Source: JASFEQ01 sp050124735 (GTDB lineage Bacteria > Desulfobacterota > DSM-4660 > Desulfatiglandales > HGW-15). From it: a stretch of DNA of 14,881 nucleotides. The DNA lies in contig JASFEQ010000064.1 in the NCBI GenBank assembly GCA_050124735.1, forward strand, positions 1 through 14,881, given 5' to 3'. The position numbers and the translations under genes are program-made. The notes under the pieces are model-generated. The model saw only the letters and a list, made by a program, of their open reading frames with translations. It was not told the origin of the DNA and did no database searches. Shown here piece after piece: positions 5,952-13,601 of this stretch; the first letter of the stretch is position 1; each line of letters opens with the position of its first letter.

Positions 5952-6494
5952 ATGCATTTCAGACCCTCCCCTGCTCTCCCAGAGATCATCATTATTGAGG
6001 CTGAACTCTTCCAGGACGATCGGGGTTATTTCTTGGAGATGTATCACCAGGCGAAATTCGTAGATGCGGGCATCAAGGCAGATTTCATTCAGGACAATCG
6101 ATCCCGCTCTCGCCAGGGAACGATCCGAGGACTCCATTATCAATTGAGAAGACCTCAAGGCAAACTGGTCTGGGTACTGTCCGGAGAGGTCTTTGATGTG
6201 GCTGTGGATATAAGGCGAGGCTCACACACATTTGGGAAATGGCAGGGAACTTTACTCTCTTCTGAGAATAGAATGGGAATTTATATCCCTCCCGATTTTG
6301 CCCATGGTTTTTGTGTCCTCAGTGAACAGGCAGAGGTATTCTATAAATGCACCGAATTTTATTCCCCTGAGGATGAACGAACTATCCGATGGGATGATCC
6401 TGAACTGGCCATTGACTGGCCCGAAAAACACCCTATTTTGTCAAAAAGGGATGCCATTTCTCCTCTCCTAAAAGACGCCGAATTACCCCCATAA
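5952..6494 (+). CDS. rfbC: dTDP-4-dehydrorhamnose 3,5-epimerase
   Basis: Epimerises dTDP-4-keto-6-deoxyglucose at C3 and C5 to dTDP-4-keto-L-rhamnose. This is a cupin of 180 residues, the normal size. Visible signatures are 'DDRGYF' (22-27), 'FIQDNRSRS' (45-53), 'RGLHYQL' (59-65) with the catalytic base His62, 'GEVFDVAVDIRRGSHTFG', 'IPPDFAHGFCVLSE', 'FYKCTEFYSPEDE' with the active-site Tyr region, and 'DDPELAIDWP' near the end. The ATG at 5952 is 5 bases after the rfbA stop; AAGAGGA inside the rfbA end serves as ribosome site. A longer reading from 5904 is not family-like. No rfbD follows, so the product must be reduced by a gene elsewhere or by one of the SDRs in the facing operon. Confidence 0.95.
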   Translation: MHFRPSPALPEIIIIEAELFQDDRGYFLEMYHQAKFVDAGIKADFIQDNRSRSRQGTIRGLHYQLRRPQGKLVWVLSGEVFDVAVDIRRGSHTFGKWQGTLLSSENRMGIYIPPDFAHGFCVLSEQAEVFYKCTEFYSPEDERTIRWDDPELAIDWPEKHPILSKRDAISPLLKDAELPP

Positions 6495-6628
6495 GTAAAT
6501 AATCCGGGCTCTCCAAGGCGTAGGCTCTAGGAACCGGAGGCCCAAAGCACCCTTCTCTGATTACACCCCGCAGTGGTGTGAAGTGAGGGCATGCCCTCAC
6601 ACAGGAACAACTCCATTCCTTTACCGTC
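6495..6628. other. convergent intergenic region with palindromes
   Basis: No gene is seen between the stops of rfbC and the flippase gene. The stretch holds a hairpin ACACC/GGTGT (6563-6579, 7-base loop) and an 18-bp perfect palindrome GTGAGGGCATGCCCTCAC (6583-6600). Either could end transcription from both sides, but no T-run follows them on either strand. Confidence 0.4.
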
Positions 6629-8089
6629 TCAAAGTTCTGCTCTGAGGCTGCCAGGAACGAAAGATCTGATAAGGGCCTTCATCAACAAGATATCCTCATG
6701 GTTGATCACCTTAACCAGAAAGAGGAATGCCACGTAAAGGGTGAAAAGAAGCAATATCCAACCGATCAGAAGTATTCCCCCTGGCTCGGCCAGAACCGAA
6801 ATCCCTAATACGAGTCCTGATGCCACACAGATTCTCAGCGTTGAGCTCATGTGGACACTTATCTGGTATATCCTGTACACATAGTAAAGCCCCGCGCCTA
6901 GAGACACTATTCCCGTAATAAGGGTGGCCAGGGCTCCGCCCTCGATGCCGTAAAGATGTACCAAATAGTAGTTGCTCCCCGCAGAGATGAGAATCGAAAT
7001 AGCAGCGATTCCCGCGGGAATTTTGGATCGACCACTCGCGTTAATCATGGCAGAAATGACGAAAAAGGTTTGCAAAAAAAACCACGCCCAGACAAGCAGG
7101 GAAAGGGCATTTCCCGCTTTTGCATATTCTGGAGTAAAAAACAGGGACAACAATCCCTTGGCCTGGACAGATATGATCACTGCAATGGGGACGAAGAACA
7201 TGAGTAGATACCGCATGGAGGTCTGTATGTAGGCATTCGTCCTCTCCACATCTTTCGTGGAAACAGAATGGGAAATGGATGGCAGCAGAGTTAGTGAGAG
7301 TGCAGCGCTGACGATCGTCAGTGTGGTACACAGCACTCGGGCAGAAGTGTAGAAACCCACGTACTCTCCTGATCCGCTGAGGGTCTTTATAAAAAACAGG
7401 TCTAGGGATGTTAACAACTGAAAAAAGATCGCATAGAGTATGACAGGGAATGAAAAATGGATGATCTGCGCGTAACCGACCGACGTTTGGCCTGCCTTTG
7501 GCTTAAAAAGGATGACGGCGTAAATCAATCCTGTCAGGGAAGCGGCGGCGTATCCTCCAAGAACCCCATATATACCGTACCCCAGGTATATGAAGAGAAA
7601 CACGAAAAGCGCCCTCGGGAATGAATCTATGGTCATATGTATGGCCTGCCTTTTAAATTCCCGATAGCCCCCGAAGAAATTGTTAAATAATTGATTTATG
7701 GACCGAATGAAAATGACAATGGGGAGGAATTTGAGATATGGGATAAATGTCTTATCCCGAAAAACATCTGCGATCATTGTGGACAAAAGATAGACGAGTA
7801 GGCAAATGAGAAGGGTGTAAACAAATTGGAGAATTAGAGACTTGTTTCTTATCTCTTTTCCGTCAGCTCCCTCGGATAGATATTTCGCTGCAGCCGTGGG
7901 AATCCCCTGCATGAGAAGAATTTGCAGCAGTGTCAAAATGGAGAGAATGACACCTATCGCTCCATAGGTACTCGGCGAAACATTTCTGGCTAATACAAAA
8001 TGGATGAGATAACCACTCAGATAAAACAAAACATAACTGGTGATGAGGTAGATACTGCCTTTGGCTAAATGATGATCACTCATTCTCAT
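6629..8089 (-). CDS. Wzx-like polysaccharide flippase
   Basis: A 486-residue, very hydrophobic protein with about 12-14 predicted membrane helices. It is the size and style of oligosaccharide flippases of the PST/MATE-like group, which move undecaprenyl-linked repeat units across the inner membrane. The start 'GSIYLITSYVLFYLSGYLIHFVLARNVSPSTYGAIGV' is typical of these proteins (residues 11-47), as is the 'NNFFGGYREFKRQAI' loop. It is the last gene of the minus-strand operon. Two in-frame ATGs (8089 and 8083) are possible starts, neither with a strong ribosome site. The presence of a flippase implies a Wzx/Wzy-type assembly, although no Wzy polymerase is in the window. I am confident of the broad class but not of its substrate. 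Confidence 0.9.
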   Translation of the reverse strand: MRMSDHHLAKGSIYLITSYVLFYLSGYLIHFVLARNVSPSTYGAIGVILSILTLLQILLMQGIPTAAAKYLSEGADGKEIRNKSLILQFVYTLLICLLVYLLSTMIADVFRDKTFIPYLKFLPIVIFIRSINQLFNNFFGGYREFKRQAIHMTIDSFPRALFVFLFIYLGYGIYGVLGGYAAASLTGLIYAVILFKPKAGQTSVGYAQIIHFSFPVILYAIFFQLLTSLDLFFIKTLSGSGEYVGFYTSARVLCTTLTIVSAALSLTLLPSISHSVSTKDVERTNAYIQTSMRYLLMFFVPIAVIISVQAKGLLSLFFTPEYAKAGNALSLLVWAWFFLQTFFVISAMINASGRSKIPAGIAAISILISAGSNYYLVHLYGIEGGALATLITGIVSLGAGLYYVYRIYQISVHMSSTLRICVASGLVLGISVLAEPGGILLIGWILLLFTLYVAFLFLVKVINHEDILLMKALIRSFVPGSLRAEL

Positions 8090-8153
8090 TCAATATGTCA
8101 GACAGATATTTCATACTCCAGCGGTGTTCCCTGGAGATTCTGTAGGGAATTGA
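8076..8153 (-). other. short open frame before the flippase gene, possible gene remnant
   Basis: Between the glycosyltransferase and flippase genes a 25-codon open frame follows an in-frame TAA and ends in a TGA that overlaps the flippase start region. It reads '...REHRWSMKYLSDILNENE'. The only ATG is at 8114, giving 12 residues. The residue mix looks protein-like, so it may be the tail of a deleted gene or a coupling leader, or chance. A small hairpin CTCCAG/CTGGAG (8116-8136) lies in it. I do not call it a gene. Confidence 0.2.
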
Positions 8154-8191
8154 TTACCTTCCTCGGGGCTCAATGATTCTATGAATCCAGT

Positions 8192-9055
8192 CTATAGTTG
8201 TTTTCCCTTTGATACGATATATCTGAGAGGGGCGTTGGATAGTACGACGAATAAAATCTTGAACTTATCGGCCGGGCGGAGCTTTGATTTCAGAACCGAT
8301 CGCAAAAGATGATAGGGCAATCTTGCCAGCGGGAAGAGCTTGTCTATTGGATTTAGCTGCCTATAATTTTGAGTCTGATACCGCCGCATTCTCTTTCCAT
8401 ATGACTCTCCCGTATAATGATATCTTCTGTATCTGGTAGCAGAACCCACATGTGCAAAGCTCCCTAGCAGCGCTTTCTCCAGGAGCGAAACGGTGTCATT
8501 CCCAATGATCTCTTCGTGTCCACGAATACGCTTCAAAAGTTCAGTTCGCGCAAGCCCATAAAAACATTCCCAATTACCCCAAAATACCAAGGCAGAGCGT
8601 GTCACCACATCCAACCCCCTGGTATCAAAGTGTGCGATAGGCTTGTTTGGTATGGGATTGTCTTCCTCATCAATCCATTGGGTCGTGGCAAAGGAAAGCA
8701 CCGATTCCCCATTTTCTTGGAGGGTACGCAGGCAATCTTCAACAAGATTTAATGACAAGATTTCATGTCCTCTGGCAAACATGAAATACTCAGTTGACGC
8801 GAGGGACAATATTTTAGCGTGATTTCGATTGGTTCCCAAATTCCTTTCATTTCTGAAATATCTAATTCGGTTGTCCTTTGCAGCGTAACGCTCACAGATG
8901 GCCTGGGTGTCATCATCAGAACAATCATCCGATATATAGATACTAAGATTTGTATAAGATTGGTTTACGATTGAATCCAGTGTCTTTGAGAGATGTCTCC
9001 CATTATTATATACAGGAAGTCCGATGCCGACGCTGGGTAGATTCTTTTTCATCAT
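8192..9055 (-). CDS. family 2 glycosyltransferase
   Basis: A 287-residue GT-A type enzyme that probably adds one sugar to a lipid-linked repeat unit on the cytoplasmic face of the membrane. It opens with 'VGIGLPVYNNGRHLSKTLDSIVNQSYTNLSIYISDDCSDDDT' (residues 9-50), the classic GT2 nucleotide-binding half with the acidic SDDCSDD. In this family a metal-binding DxD usually follows the 'T.YFM' strand. Here that site reads FARGHE (93-98), with no Asp pair. The C-terminal part is basic and Arg/Tyr rich (RYRRYHYTGESYGKRMRRYQ). Two adjacent ATGs (9055, 9052) follow AAGGGAG very closely; the second is as likely. The sugar donor cannot be read from the sequence. The changed DxD may mean a different metal ligand or weak activity. 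Confidence 0.9.
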   Translation of the reverse strand: MMKKNLPSVGIGLPVYNNGRHLSKTLDSIVNQSYTNLSIYISDDCSDDDTQAICERYAAKDNRIRYFRNERNLGTNRNHAKILSLASTEYFMFARGHEILSLNLVEDCLRTLQENGESVLSFATTQWIDEEDNPIPNKPIAHFDTRGLDVVTRSALVFWGNWECFYGLARTELLKRIRGHEEIIGNDTVSLLEKALLGSFAHVGSATRYRRYHYTGESYGKRMRRYQTQNYRQLNPIDKLFPLARLPYHLLRSVLKSKLRPADKFKILFVVLSNAPLRYIVSKGKQL

Positions 9056-9065
9056 CTCCCTTATT

Positions 9066-9821
9066 TCAGTCCCTGATGCAGGCCAGGTATCCGCCAGGAT
9101 TGGTGGTAAGAAGGAGCTTATTCTCTAGTGTTTTGTCCACCTTGAACCGGTCATTCTCTTTAAAGAACTCATCCAGGGCCGTTTTGGGATTGTTTCCCGG
9201 CCCCCACGGCCTGGGCCTTTTCTCAACCTCGGGCTGATATTCGATCACCGTGTCCGCACATATCAAATAATAACCTTTGCCCACCAACGGGGAGTATAAC
9301 CGCAGCTCTTTTAAGACATGATCTTGTGTATGAAACGAGTCGAGGATAATCATAACCTCCCGCGAATCTCCGATAATCCCTTTGATTTGATTTAATGTAT
9401 CCTCTTCAACGGAAGAACCATTTATGAGAACAATTCTCTCAGAGAGTTTTCCATAGGCGTTCAATCGCTCTCTCAGATCATCAGGAATAAAAATATCCAC
9501 GCCAATGACGGCTTCCCCTCCGAGTGCTTCCATCAACGTGGAGTAGAAGAGCAGCGAGCCCCCCCATGCAACACCCAGTTCAATGACGAATTTGGGTCTG
9601 GATTTGAAAAAAACCTCTTGTAGGGCAAAGAGATCTTGTGGCAATTGTAAAACAGGTTCCCCAAACCAGTTCGTTTGATGGACCCAATAGTACTGATGAC
9701 CGGCCCTCACCTTCACATCAAGGGCATCCCCGAGAAGCGCTTTGTCTTCGGCCATCTTTTTCGCCGATTCTCTTCGAAGTTCTTCAAATTCCTCTCGTGT
9801 GTAAAGCGGCTTTTTTCTCAT
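9066..9821 (-). CDS. CmcI/cephalosporin hydroxylase-like protein (probable SAM methyltransferase)
   Basis: A 251-residue protein of the cephalosporin hydroxylase (CmcI) family, whose fold is that of a SAM-dependent methyltransferase despite the name. Marks are 'FVIELGVAWGGSLLFYST' (78-95, SAM-binding loop), 'VIGVDI' (105-110), 'IILDSFHTQDHVLKELRLYSPLV' (158-180, with Asp and His residues of the presumed metal site), 'YYLICADTVIE' and 'PWGPGNNPKTALDEFF' (205-220), which is characteristic of the family. Members in polysaccharide loci probably methylate a sugar or related group. The ATG at 9821 has a modest AAGG upstream. It lies between the sulfotransferase and glycosyltransferase genes, ten bases before the latter, consistent with one operon and a glycan-decoration role. 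The exact acceptor is unknown. Confidence 0.88.
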   Translation of the reverse strand: MRKKPLYTREEFEELRRESAKKMAEDKALLGDALDVKVRAGHQYYWVHQTNWFGEPVLQLPQDLFALQEVFFKSRPKFVIELGVAWGGSLLFYSTLMEALGGEAVIGVDIFIPDDLRERLNAYGKLSERIVLINGSSVEEDTLNQIKGIIGDSREVMIILDSFHTQDHVLKELRLYSPLVGKGYYLICADTVIEYQPEVEKRPRPWGPGNNPKTALDEFFKENDRFKVDKTLENKLLLTTNPGGYLACIRD

Positions 9822-9871
9822 GGTATTACCTTAATCAATCCCTTTCTTAGTATTCAAACCATCATGCCCCT

Positions 9872-10804
9872 CTATGGCATGGGATAATTGAGTTTTTTCA
9901 AAGGAAGATGATATTCTTTTGCCAGTTTCATATTGTCTTCCTTGTACAGCTCCACAATCCGATTCCGCCACTCATCGGACATAAAGCCATCGGCGGGCGG
10001 CCCCCCTTCGAGAAATCTTCTCCAAATTCTCCTAAGAGCTGCCCCGAATGGCAGACGACCACCAAAAGATCTACCTTTCAGAAACAGGGTGCGGAACTGG
10101 TGATATCTGAACTCTCGCTGCGTGTTCCGCCTCCGCTCGCGTCTACCCTGGAGATGTCTCAAGGCTTCCTCTTTGTCTATTCTCAGGATGCCACAGAGAT
10201 CTTCTACGAATTTCACCTTGACATTCACAAAATCCTCATAAAGCAGTACATGTATCTTTTCTCTGCCGAAAAGGGATGTGTATAGTGTAAGTATCTTGTT
10301 ATAGAAGTAGCTATCAAGGGGGCTGTATTTGATAAACTCGGTGCAGTAGCTCATCCAATCACCAAATGATACATAACGCCTCCAATATTTCTGTGGGACC
10401 ATTTTGAGGTAGGCGCCGTGATTGGCGTAAAATGAAGGGATGGCAGTCAACTGGTTCCTGACCACCATCAGTATCTCGGCTTCGGGGAGGAACTGGTACA
10501 ATCGTCGGGCGCATTGCGAAGGGACCCTGCTTGTCATGATGTCTTCGTTCGAATACAGAAAGGTCTTTTCACCGCATGCTGACATGAGTTCCTTGAAGAT
10601 TTCACTGGTCCTCTCATAATCGAAATGGAAGTCATCATCCGAGACGAGAGAATTCAGAAAGTCCCTGTAATTCTCATAACCAGCACAGTCTTCTCCTAGA
10701 TAGACCAGCCCCTCGCTCGTTGCGAAAATGCAGCGCTGCAAGGTGGTAGACCCTGTTTTATTGGCTCCGATATGAATGACGGATCTTGGCATTTCCTCTC
10801 TCAC
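9872..10804 (-). CDS. sulfotransferase family protein
   Basis: A 310-residue PAPS-dependent sulfotransferase-like protein. The 5'-phosphosulfate loop is 'IHIGANKTGSTTLQ' (residues 10-23, with Lys16 and Ser/Thr), and the 3'-phosphate site is 'EILMVVRNQLTAIPSFYAN' (110-128, Arg116 and Ser124). The RNP seen in many members reads RNQ here. Downstream 'KIHVLLYEDF' and a basic C-terminal half also suit the family. It would transfer sulfate from PAPS to a hydroxyl of the glycan. The GTG at 10804 overlaps the upstream stop as GTGA; an ATG at 10792 with GAGAGG just before it is an alternative start. Located among sugar-nucleotide, methyltransferase and flippase genes, so a sulfated surface glycan is the likely outcome. 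I cannot tell sulfation of sugar from other acceptors. Confidence 0.87.
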   Translation of the reverse strand: MREEMPRSVIHIGANKTGSTTLQRCIFATSEGLVYLGEDCAGYENYRDFLNSLVSDDDFHFDYERTSEIFKELMSACGEKTFLYSNEDIMTSRVPSQCARRLYQFLPEAEILMVVRNQLTAIPSFYANHGAYLKMVPQKYWRRYVSFGDWMSYCTEFIKYSPLDSYFYNKILTLYTSLFGREKIHVLLYEDFVNVKVKFVEDLCGILRIDKEEALRHLQGRRERRRNTQREFRYHQFRTLFLKGRSFGGRLPFGAALRRIWRRFLEGGPPADGFMSDEWRNRIVELYKEDNMKLAKEYHLPLKKLNYPMP

Positions 10805-11565
10805 AGGTGTATATGATCACTTTGTGTGAACATCAAATTGCATTTTCTCTCAAGTCGATAATCGGCAGGAAAATTCTCCATGGGCAGGGGCTGGACTTCA
10901 CCGAGATAAGATGAGGCCAAAAGGGATTTATACGTGAGTTTATAACCCAAATCTTTCATTGTATCTATGATCTCGTTCACGTTCCAAAACCACACGGGGA
11001 CCTTTGATCCGTAATAGTTTTGGTATGTGGCAAAGGTTTTTATATCCCCTGCGGTAAGGCCAAAAAGCAGTATGAAACGGGGCTCATATGCTGCAAATTT
11101 CTCAAGCATCATACGCCAATCCGCCACGTAGTGCAGAGCTGCCGCGGCGTGGACGATATCAAACCCGTTCTCATCACTGGGTAGCACCTCATGGAAATGC
11201 AGGTTGTGATATTCTTCATATCGCTTACGGCCATGCCGACAGATCGTGGGGGTTTCCACAATATGGAATTCAACAAGCTCCGGGGCAGGTAAGGAGGCTA
11301 TCAGCGGGAAGAAACTATTGCCGAGGCCACCGCCAAAATCGAGGAGACGTATGGAAGCATCCGAAGAGACGATGAGAGTCGCCACTAAGGGGGCAAGGGG
11401 ATATTCGTGGATGAGAGAGTGTGGCGACAGAGTCTCACGGCTCTGCACTTGGGGAAAGGTAGGGAGTGAGTTAAGCCATCGATCAGATTCGAAGATCCCC
11501 CCTGAGTCATCATTGGGAAAACGATCATAGATACCTTCCCAGATGTGAAGATTCTTCTTACTCAT
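10801..11565 (-). CDS. TIGR04325-type methyltransferase
   Basis: A 254-residue putative SAM-dependent methyltransferase of the TIGR04325 group found in surface-polysaccharide loci. It begins with the family's usual 'IWEGIYDRF' stretch (residues 8-16). The SAM loop is 'RLLDFGGGLGNSFFPLI' (73-89), followed by 'FHIVETPTICRHGRKRY' and 'FDIVHAAAALHYVADWRMMLEKF' (135-157), as in class I methyltransferases. I chose the ATG at 11565 because it overlaps the stop of the upstream epimerase as ATGA and leaves a family-like start. A longer reading from 11622 adds 19 unrelated residues. Its stop overlaps the sulfotransferase start by four bases, so it is translationally linked on both sides. The methyl acceptor is unknown. 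Confidence 0.85.
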   Translation of the reverse strand: MSKKNLHIWEGIYDRFPNDDSGGIFESDRWLNSLPTFPQVQSRETLSPHSLIHEYPLAPLVATLIVSSDASIRLLDFGGGLGNSFFPLIASLPAPELVEFHIVETPTICRHGRKRYEEYHNLHFHEVLPSDENGFDIVHAAAALHYVADWRMMLEKFAAYEPRFILLFGLTAGDIKTFATYQNYYGSKVPVWFWNVNEIIDTMKDLGYKLTYKSLLASSYLGEVQPLPMENFPADYRLERKCNLMFTQSDHIHL

Positions 11566-12560
11566 CCCCGCTGCCTGTCGCCAACATGCAGTTTTTTCTC
11601 GTTGACTCTTTCCCCAAGACAACGGCTCGACGCGGCTCCCTCCAGTAGGTCAAGGGTTTCATGCACGCTATCCTCTACTTCCCCTTTGAATTGGAAACCC
11701 TGTTTCGTGAAACGCAGATTCGAGACTTCATAGGACAACTGGTTCATGATTTCAGCATCTACATATTCTATCTCGAGGTCTGGCACCCGTTGGGCAATGA
11801 ATCCGATGATGGCCTTTACAGTCAAGTTCTCGGTCAAGACGTTATACACGCTCCCATCAAATAAGCCCTTTTTCATAATAAAAATAAGCCCTCGTACAGC
11901 GTCGTTCAGTGTTAGGTAAGGGCGTTTCTGGTGTAAGGCCGTTTTCCATACCGTGAGAGGCTGCCCCATAACCGCCTGCCAGCAAAACTTGTTCACCGCT
12001 GTGTGAAAGCGTATGCCCGGTGAGACACCACATATGGTTCCAAAACGACAAATGACAAAATCTAGTTTTCCTAAAGCGCCTAAACCTTGAAGAAATTCTT
12101 CTTCTTTCAATTTCGTTTCAGCATAAGGGCTTTGTGGCCGAAGGTCTTCAGGAGAACAGGCCTCGTCCACGATCTCTCGTTGTGTCCCGTAGACACTGGT
12201 TGACGAAAGATGAATCATGGGGACGCCTGCATTATTGCAAGCCTCAGAAACTCTGACCGTTGCGTTATAATTCACATTTTCCACCTGCTCCCTATTCTTG
12301 AAGCTACTCGCTGCGTCTGTAATAGCGGCCAAATGCAGAACCACATCGCTCCCCGCTATGATGGCATTTAGATCCGCGTCTAGCACATCCGCTTCAATAA
12401 AGCGATAATCGCATTCAGCAGGCAAATTAAAAAGAGAACAATAGCGCTGGGTGAGGAGATTATCGATCAAAACCACCGTTGCTTCGGGAAAGGCCTTTGG
12501 TATTTCCCGAATGACCCGAGATCCAATATGTCCCAATGCTCCAGTGATCACTATTTTCAT
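11562..12560 (-). CDS. NAD-dependent epimerase/dehydratase (extended SDR)
   Basis: A 332-residue nucleotide-sugar enzyme. It has the Rossmann loop GALGHIGS (7-14), 'VVLHLAAITDAASS' (73-86), the catalytic 'HLSSTSVYG' (117-125) and Tyr146/Lys150 (YAETK). 'CRFGTICG', 'YLTLNDAVRGLIFIM' and 'YNVLTENLTV' are typical of the SDR sugar-epimerase/reductase group. From sequence alone it could be a 4-epimerase, 4-ketoreductase or dehydratase. A ketoreductase that completes a dTDP-6-deoxysugar in place of RfbD is possible but unproven. The start follows TTGAGG (end of the upstream gene) at a suitable distance. The upstream SDR gene ends two bases before that signal's G, so the two SDR genes are tightly linked. 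The last ~25 residues (ASSRCLGERVNEKKLHVG) look less conserved. Confidence 0.88.
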   Translation of the reverse strand: MKIVITGALGHIGSRVIREIPKAFPEATVVLIDNLLTQRYCSLFNLPAECDYRFIEADVLDADLNAIIAGSDVVLHLAAITDAASSFKNREQVENVNYNATVRVSEACNNAGVPMIHLSSTSVYGTQREIVDEACSPEDLRPQSPYAETKLKEEEFLQGLGALGKLDFVICRFGTICGVSPGIRFHTAVNKFCWQAVMGQPLTVWKTALHQKRPYLTLNDAVRGLIFIMKKGLFDGSVYNVLTENLTVKAIIGFIAQRVPDLEIEYVDAEIMNQLSYEVSNLRFTKQGFQFKGEVEDSVHETLDLLEGAASSRCLGERVNEKKLHVGDRQRG

Positions 12561-12564
12561 GGTC

Positions 12565-13563
12565 TTACCTCAAATACGCTTCCAGACAACCCTCATAATA
12601 GGACTTGGTTGCCACCAAGCCCTTTTCCAAATCAAACCGAGGGACCCAGTTCAAGAATTCTTTGATTTTCTTGTTACTGAGGATGGCATCACCCACTTCT
12701 ACAGATTTTCTGCTCTTGGGCCATTCCACATATTTGACACCCCCCGAGCCCATGTGCTTGACCGTGGCTTCAGCAATCTGGGCTACACTGTAGTGATCAT
12801 CTCCCACGACGAAAAAGGTTTCTTCATTGGTTTTGTCCGTTTGAGAAGCCAGAATTAACGCTGAAATCACGTCGTCCACATAAATGACATTTCTGAGTTG
12901 GGAACCTTCACCGTACACGGTTACGTCCTTTCCTTGAAGTGCCAATCCAACGAAAAAGTTGTTAAACGTAAAATCTGGGCTATGAATACTGGCTCTCGGT
13001 CCGTAGACGTTGGACAATCGAATCACACTGGCTCTTAGCTGGTATGCGTTTGCATAGACTAATACATATTTTTCCGAGACGCATTTGTTGGCAGAATAGA
13101 TGTCGGTGGGAAACTCAGGATGCTTTTCATCGGCGGGCTGGTATTGAAGTCTGCCTAACTGGGTGCTGGTGCCAAGGTGAATAAACTTCACATCTCTGTT
13201 GAAACGGCGGACCGCCTCCAGCAGATTTATCACCGCCCTGCCGTTCACATCCAGGTCGATCCAGGGTTCTCGCATGGAGAAAGGATGGGATGTGGAGGCG
13301 GCGCAGTTAAAGACCACGTCTTTATTGATGACATTTTGTGATAATTGGGAAAAATCCAATATGTTGTGGTAACACAATTCAACCGAGTCTTGGATATCGT
13401 GTACATTGAATGAATTACCTCCTGAGCGGGGATCCAGGCAGTCGTAAATCGTTACCTGGGCACCCAGTTCGAGACATTGATGGGCCAGATTGCTTCCAAT
13501 AAAGCCCAATCCCCCAGTAATTAGAATCCTCTTCCCTTGCAAACTAGGCAACTCCGCTTTCAT
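12565..13563 (-). CDS. NAD-dependent epimerase/dehydratase (extended SDR)
   Basis: A second 332-residue extended SDR, different in sequence from its neighbour. The nucleotide loop is GGLGFIGSN (17-25) after an N-terminal 12-residue extension. 'VVFNCAASTSHPFSMREP' (83-100) is followed by 'FIHLGTSTQLGRLQY', where the usual SS-x-YG is GTSTQLG, and the catalytic Tyr156/Lys160 (YSANK). 'RLSNVYGPRA' and 'NVIYVDDVISALILA' are as in UDP-glucose 4-epimerases and CDP/dTDP-sugar dehydratases. Substrate cannot be assigned. The ATG at 13563 has GAAAGAG just upstream. It lies 38 bases after the aminotransferase gene, and its stop is 4 bases before the next SDR start, so all are one operon. Having two SDR genes after an aminotransferase suggests stepwise conversion of an NDP-ketosugar. 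Confidence 0.88.
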   Translation of the reverse strand: MKAELPSLQGKRILITGGLGFIGSNLAHQCLELGAQVTIYDCLDPRSGGNSFNVHDIQDSVELCYHNILDFSQLSQNVINKDVVFNCAASTSHPFSMREPWIDLDVNGRAVINLLEAVRRFNRDVKFIHLGTSTQLGRLQYQPADEKHPEFPTDIYSANKCVSEKYVLVYANAYQLRASVIRLSNVYGPRASIHSPDFTFNNFFVGLALQGKDVTVYGEGSQLRNVIYVDDVISALILASQTDKTNEETFFVVGDDHYSVAQIAEATVKHMGSGGVKYVEWPKSRKSVEVGDAILSNKKIKEFLNWVPRFDLEKGLVATKSYYEGCLEAYLR

Positions 13564-13601
13564 ATCTCTTTCGGTCCTCGTTTCTTGTGGCGTTAACGCC
13601 C

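Noticed and set aside
11566..11622. Extended N terminus of the TIGR04325 methyltransferase
   Set aside because: The extra 19 residues precede a family-like start and would overlap the upstream gene much more; the ATGA overlap supports 11565.
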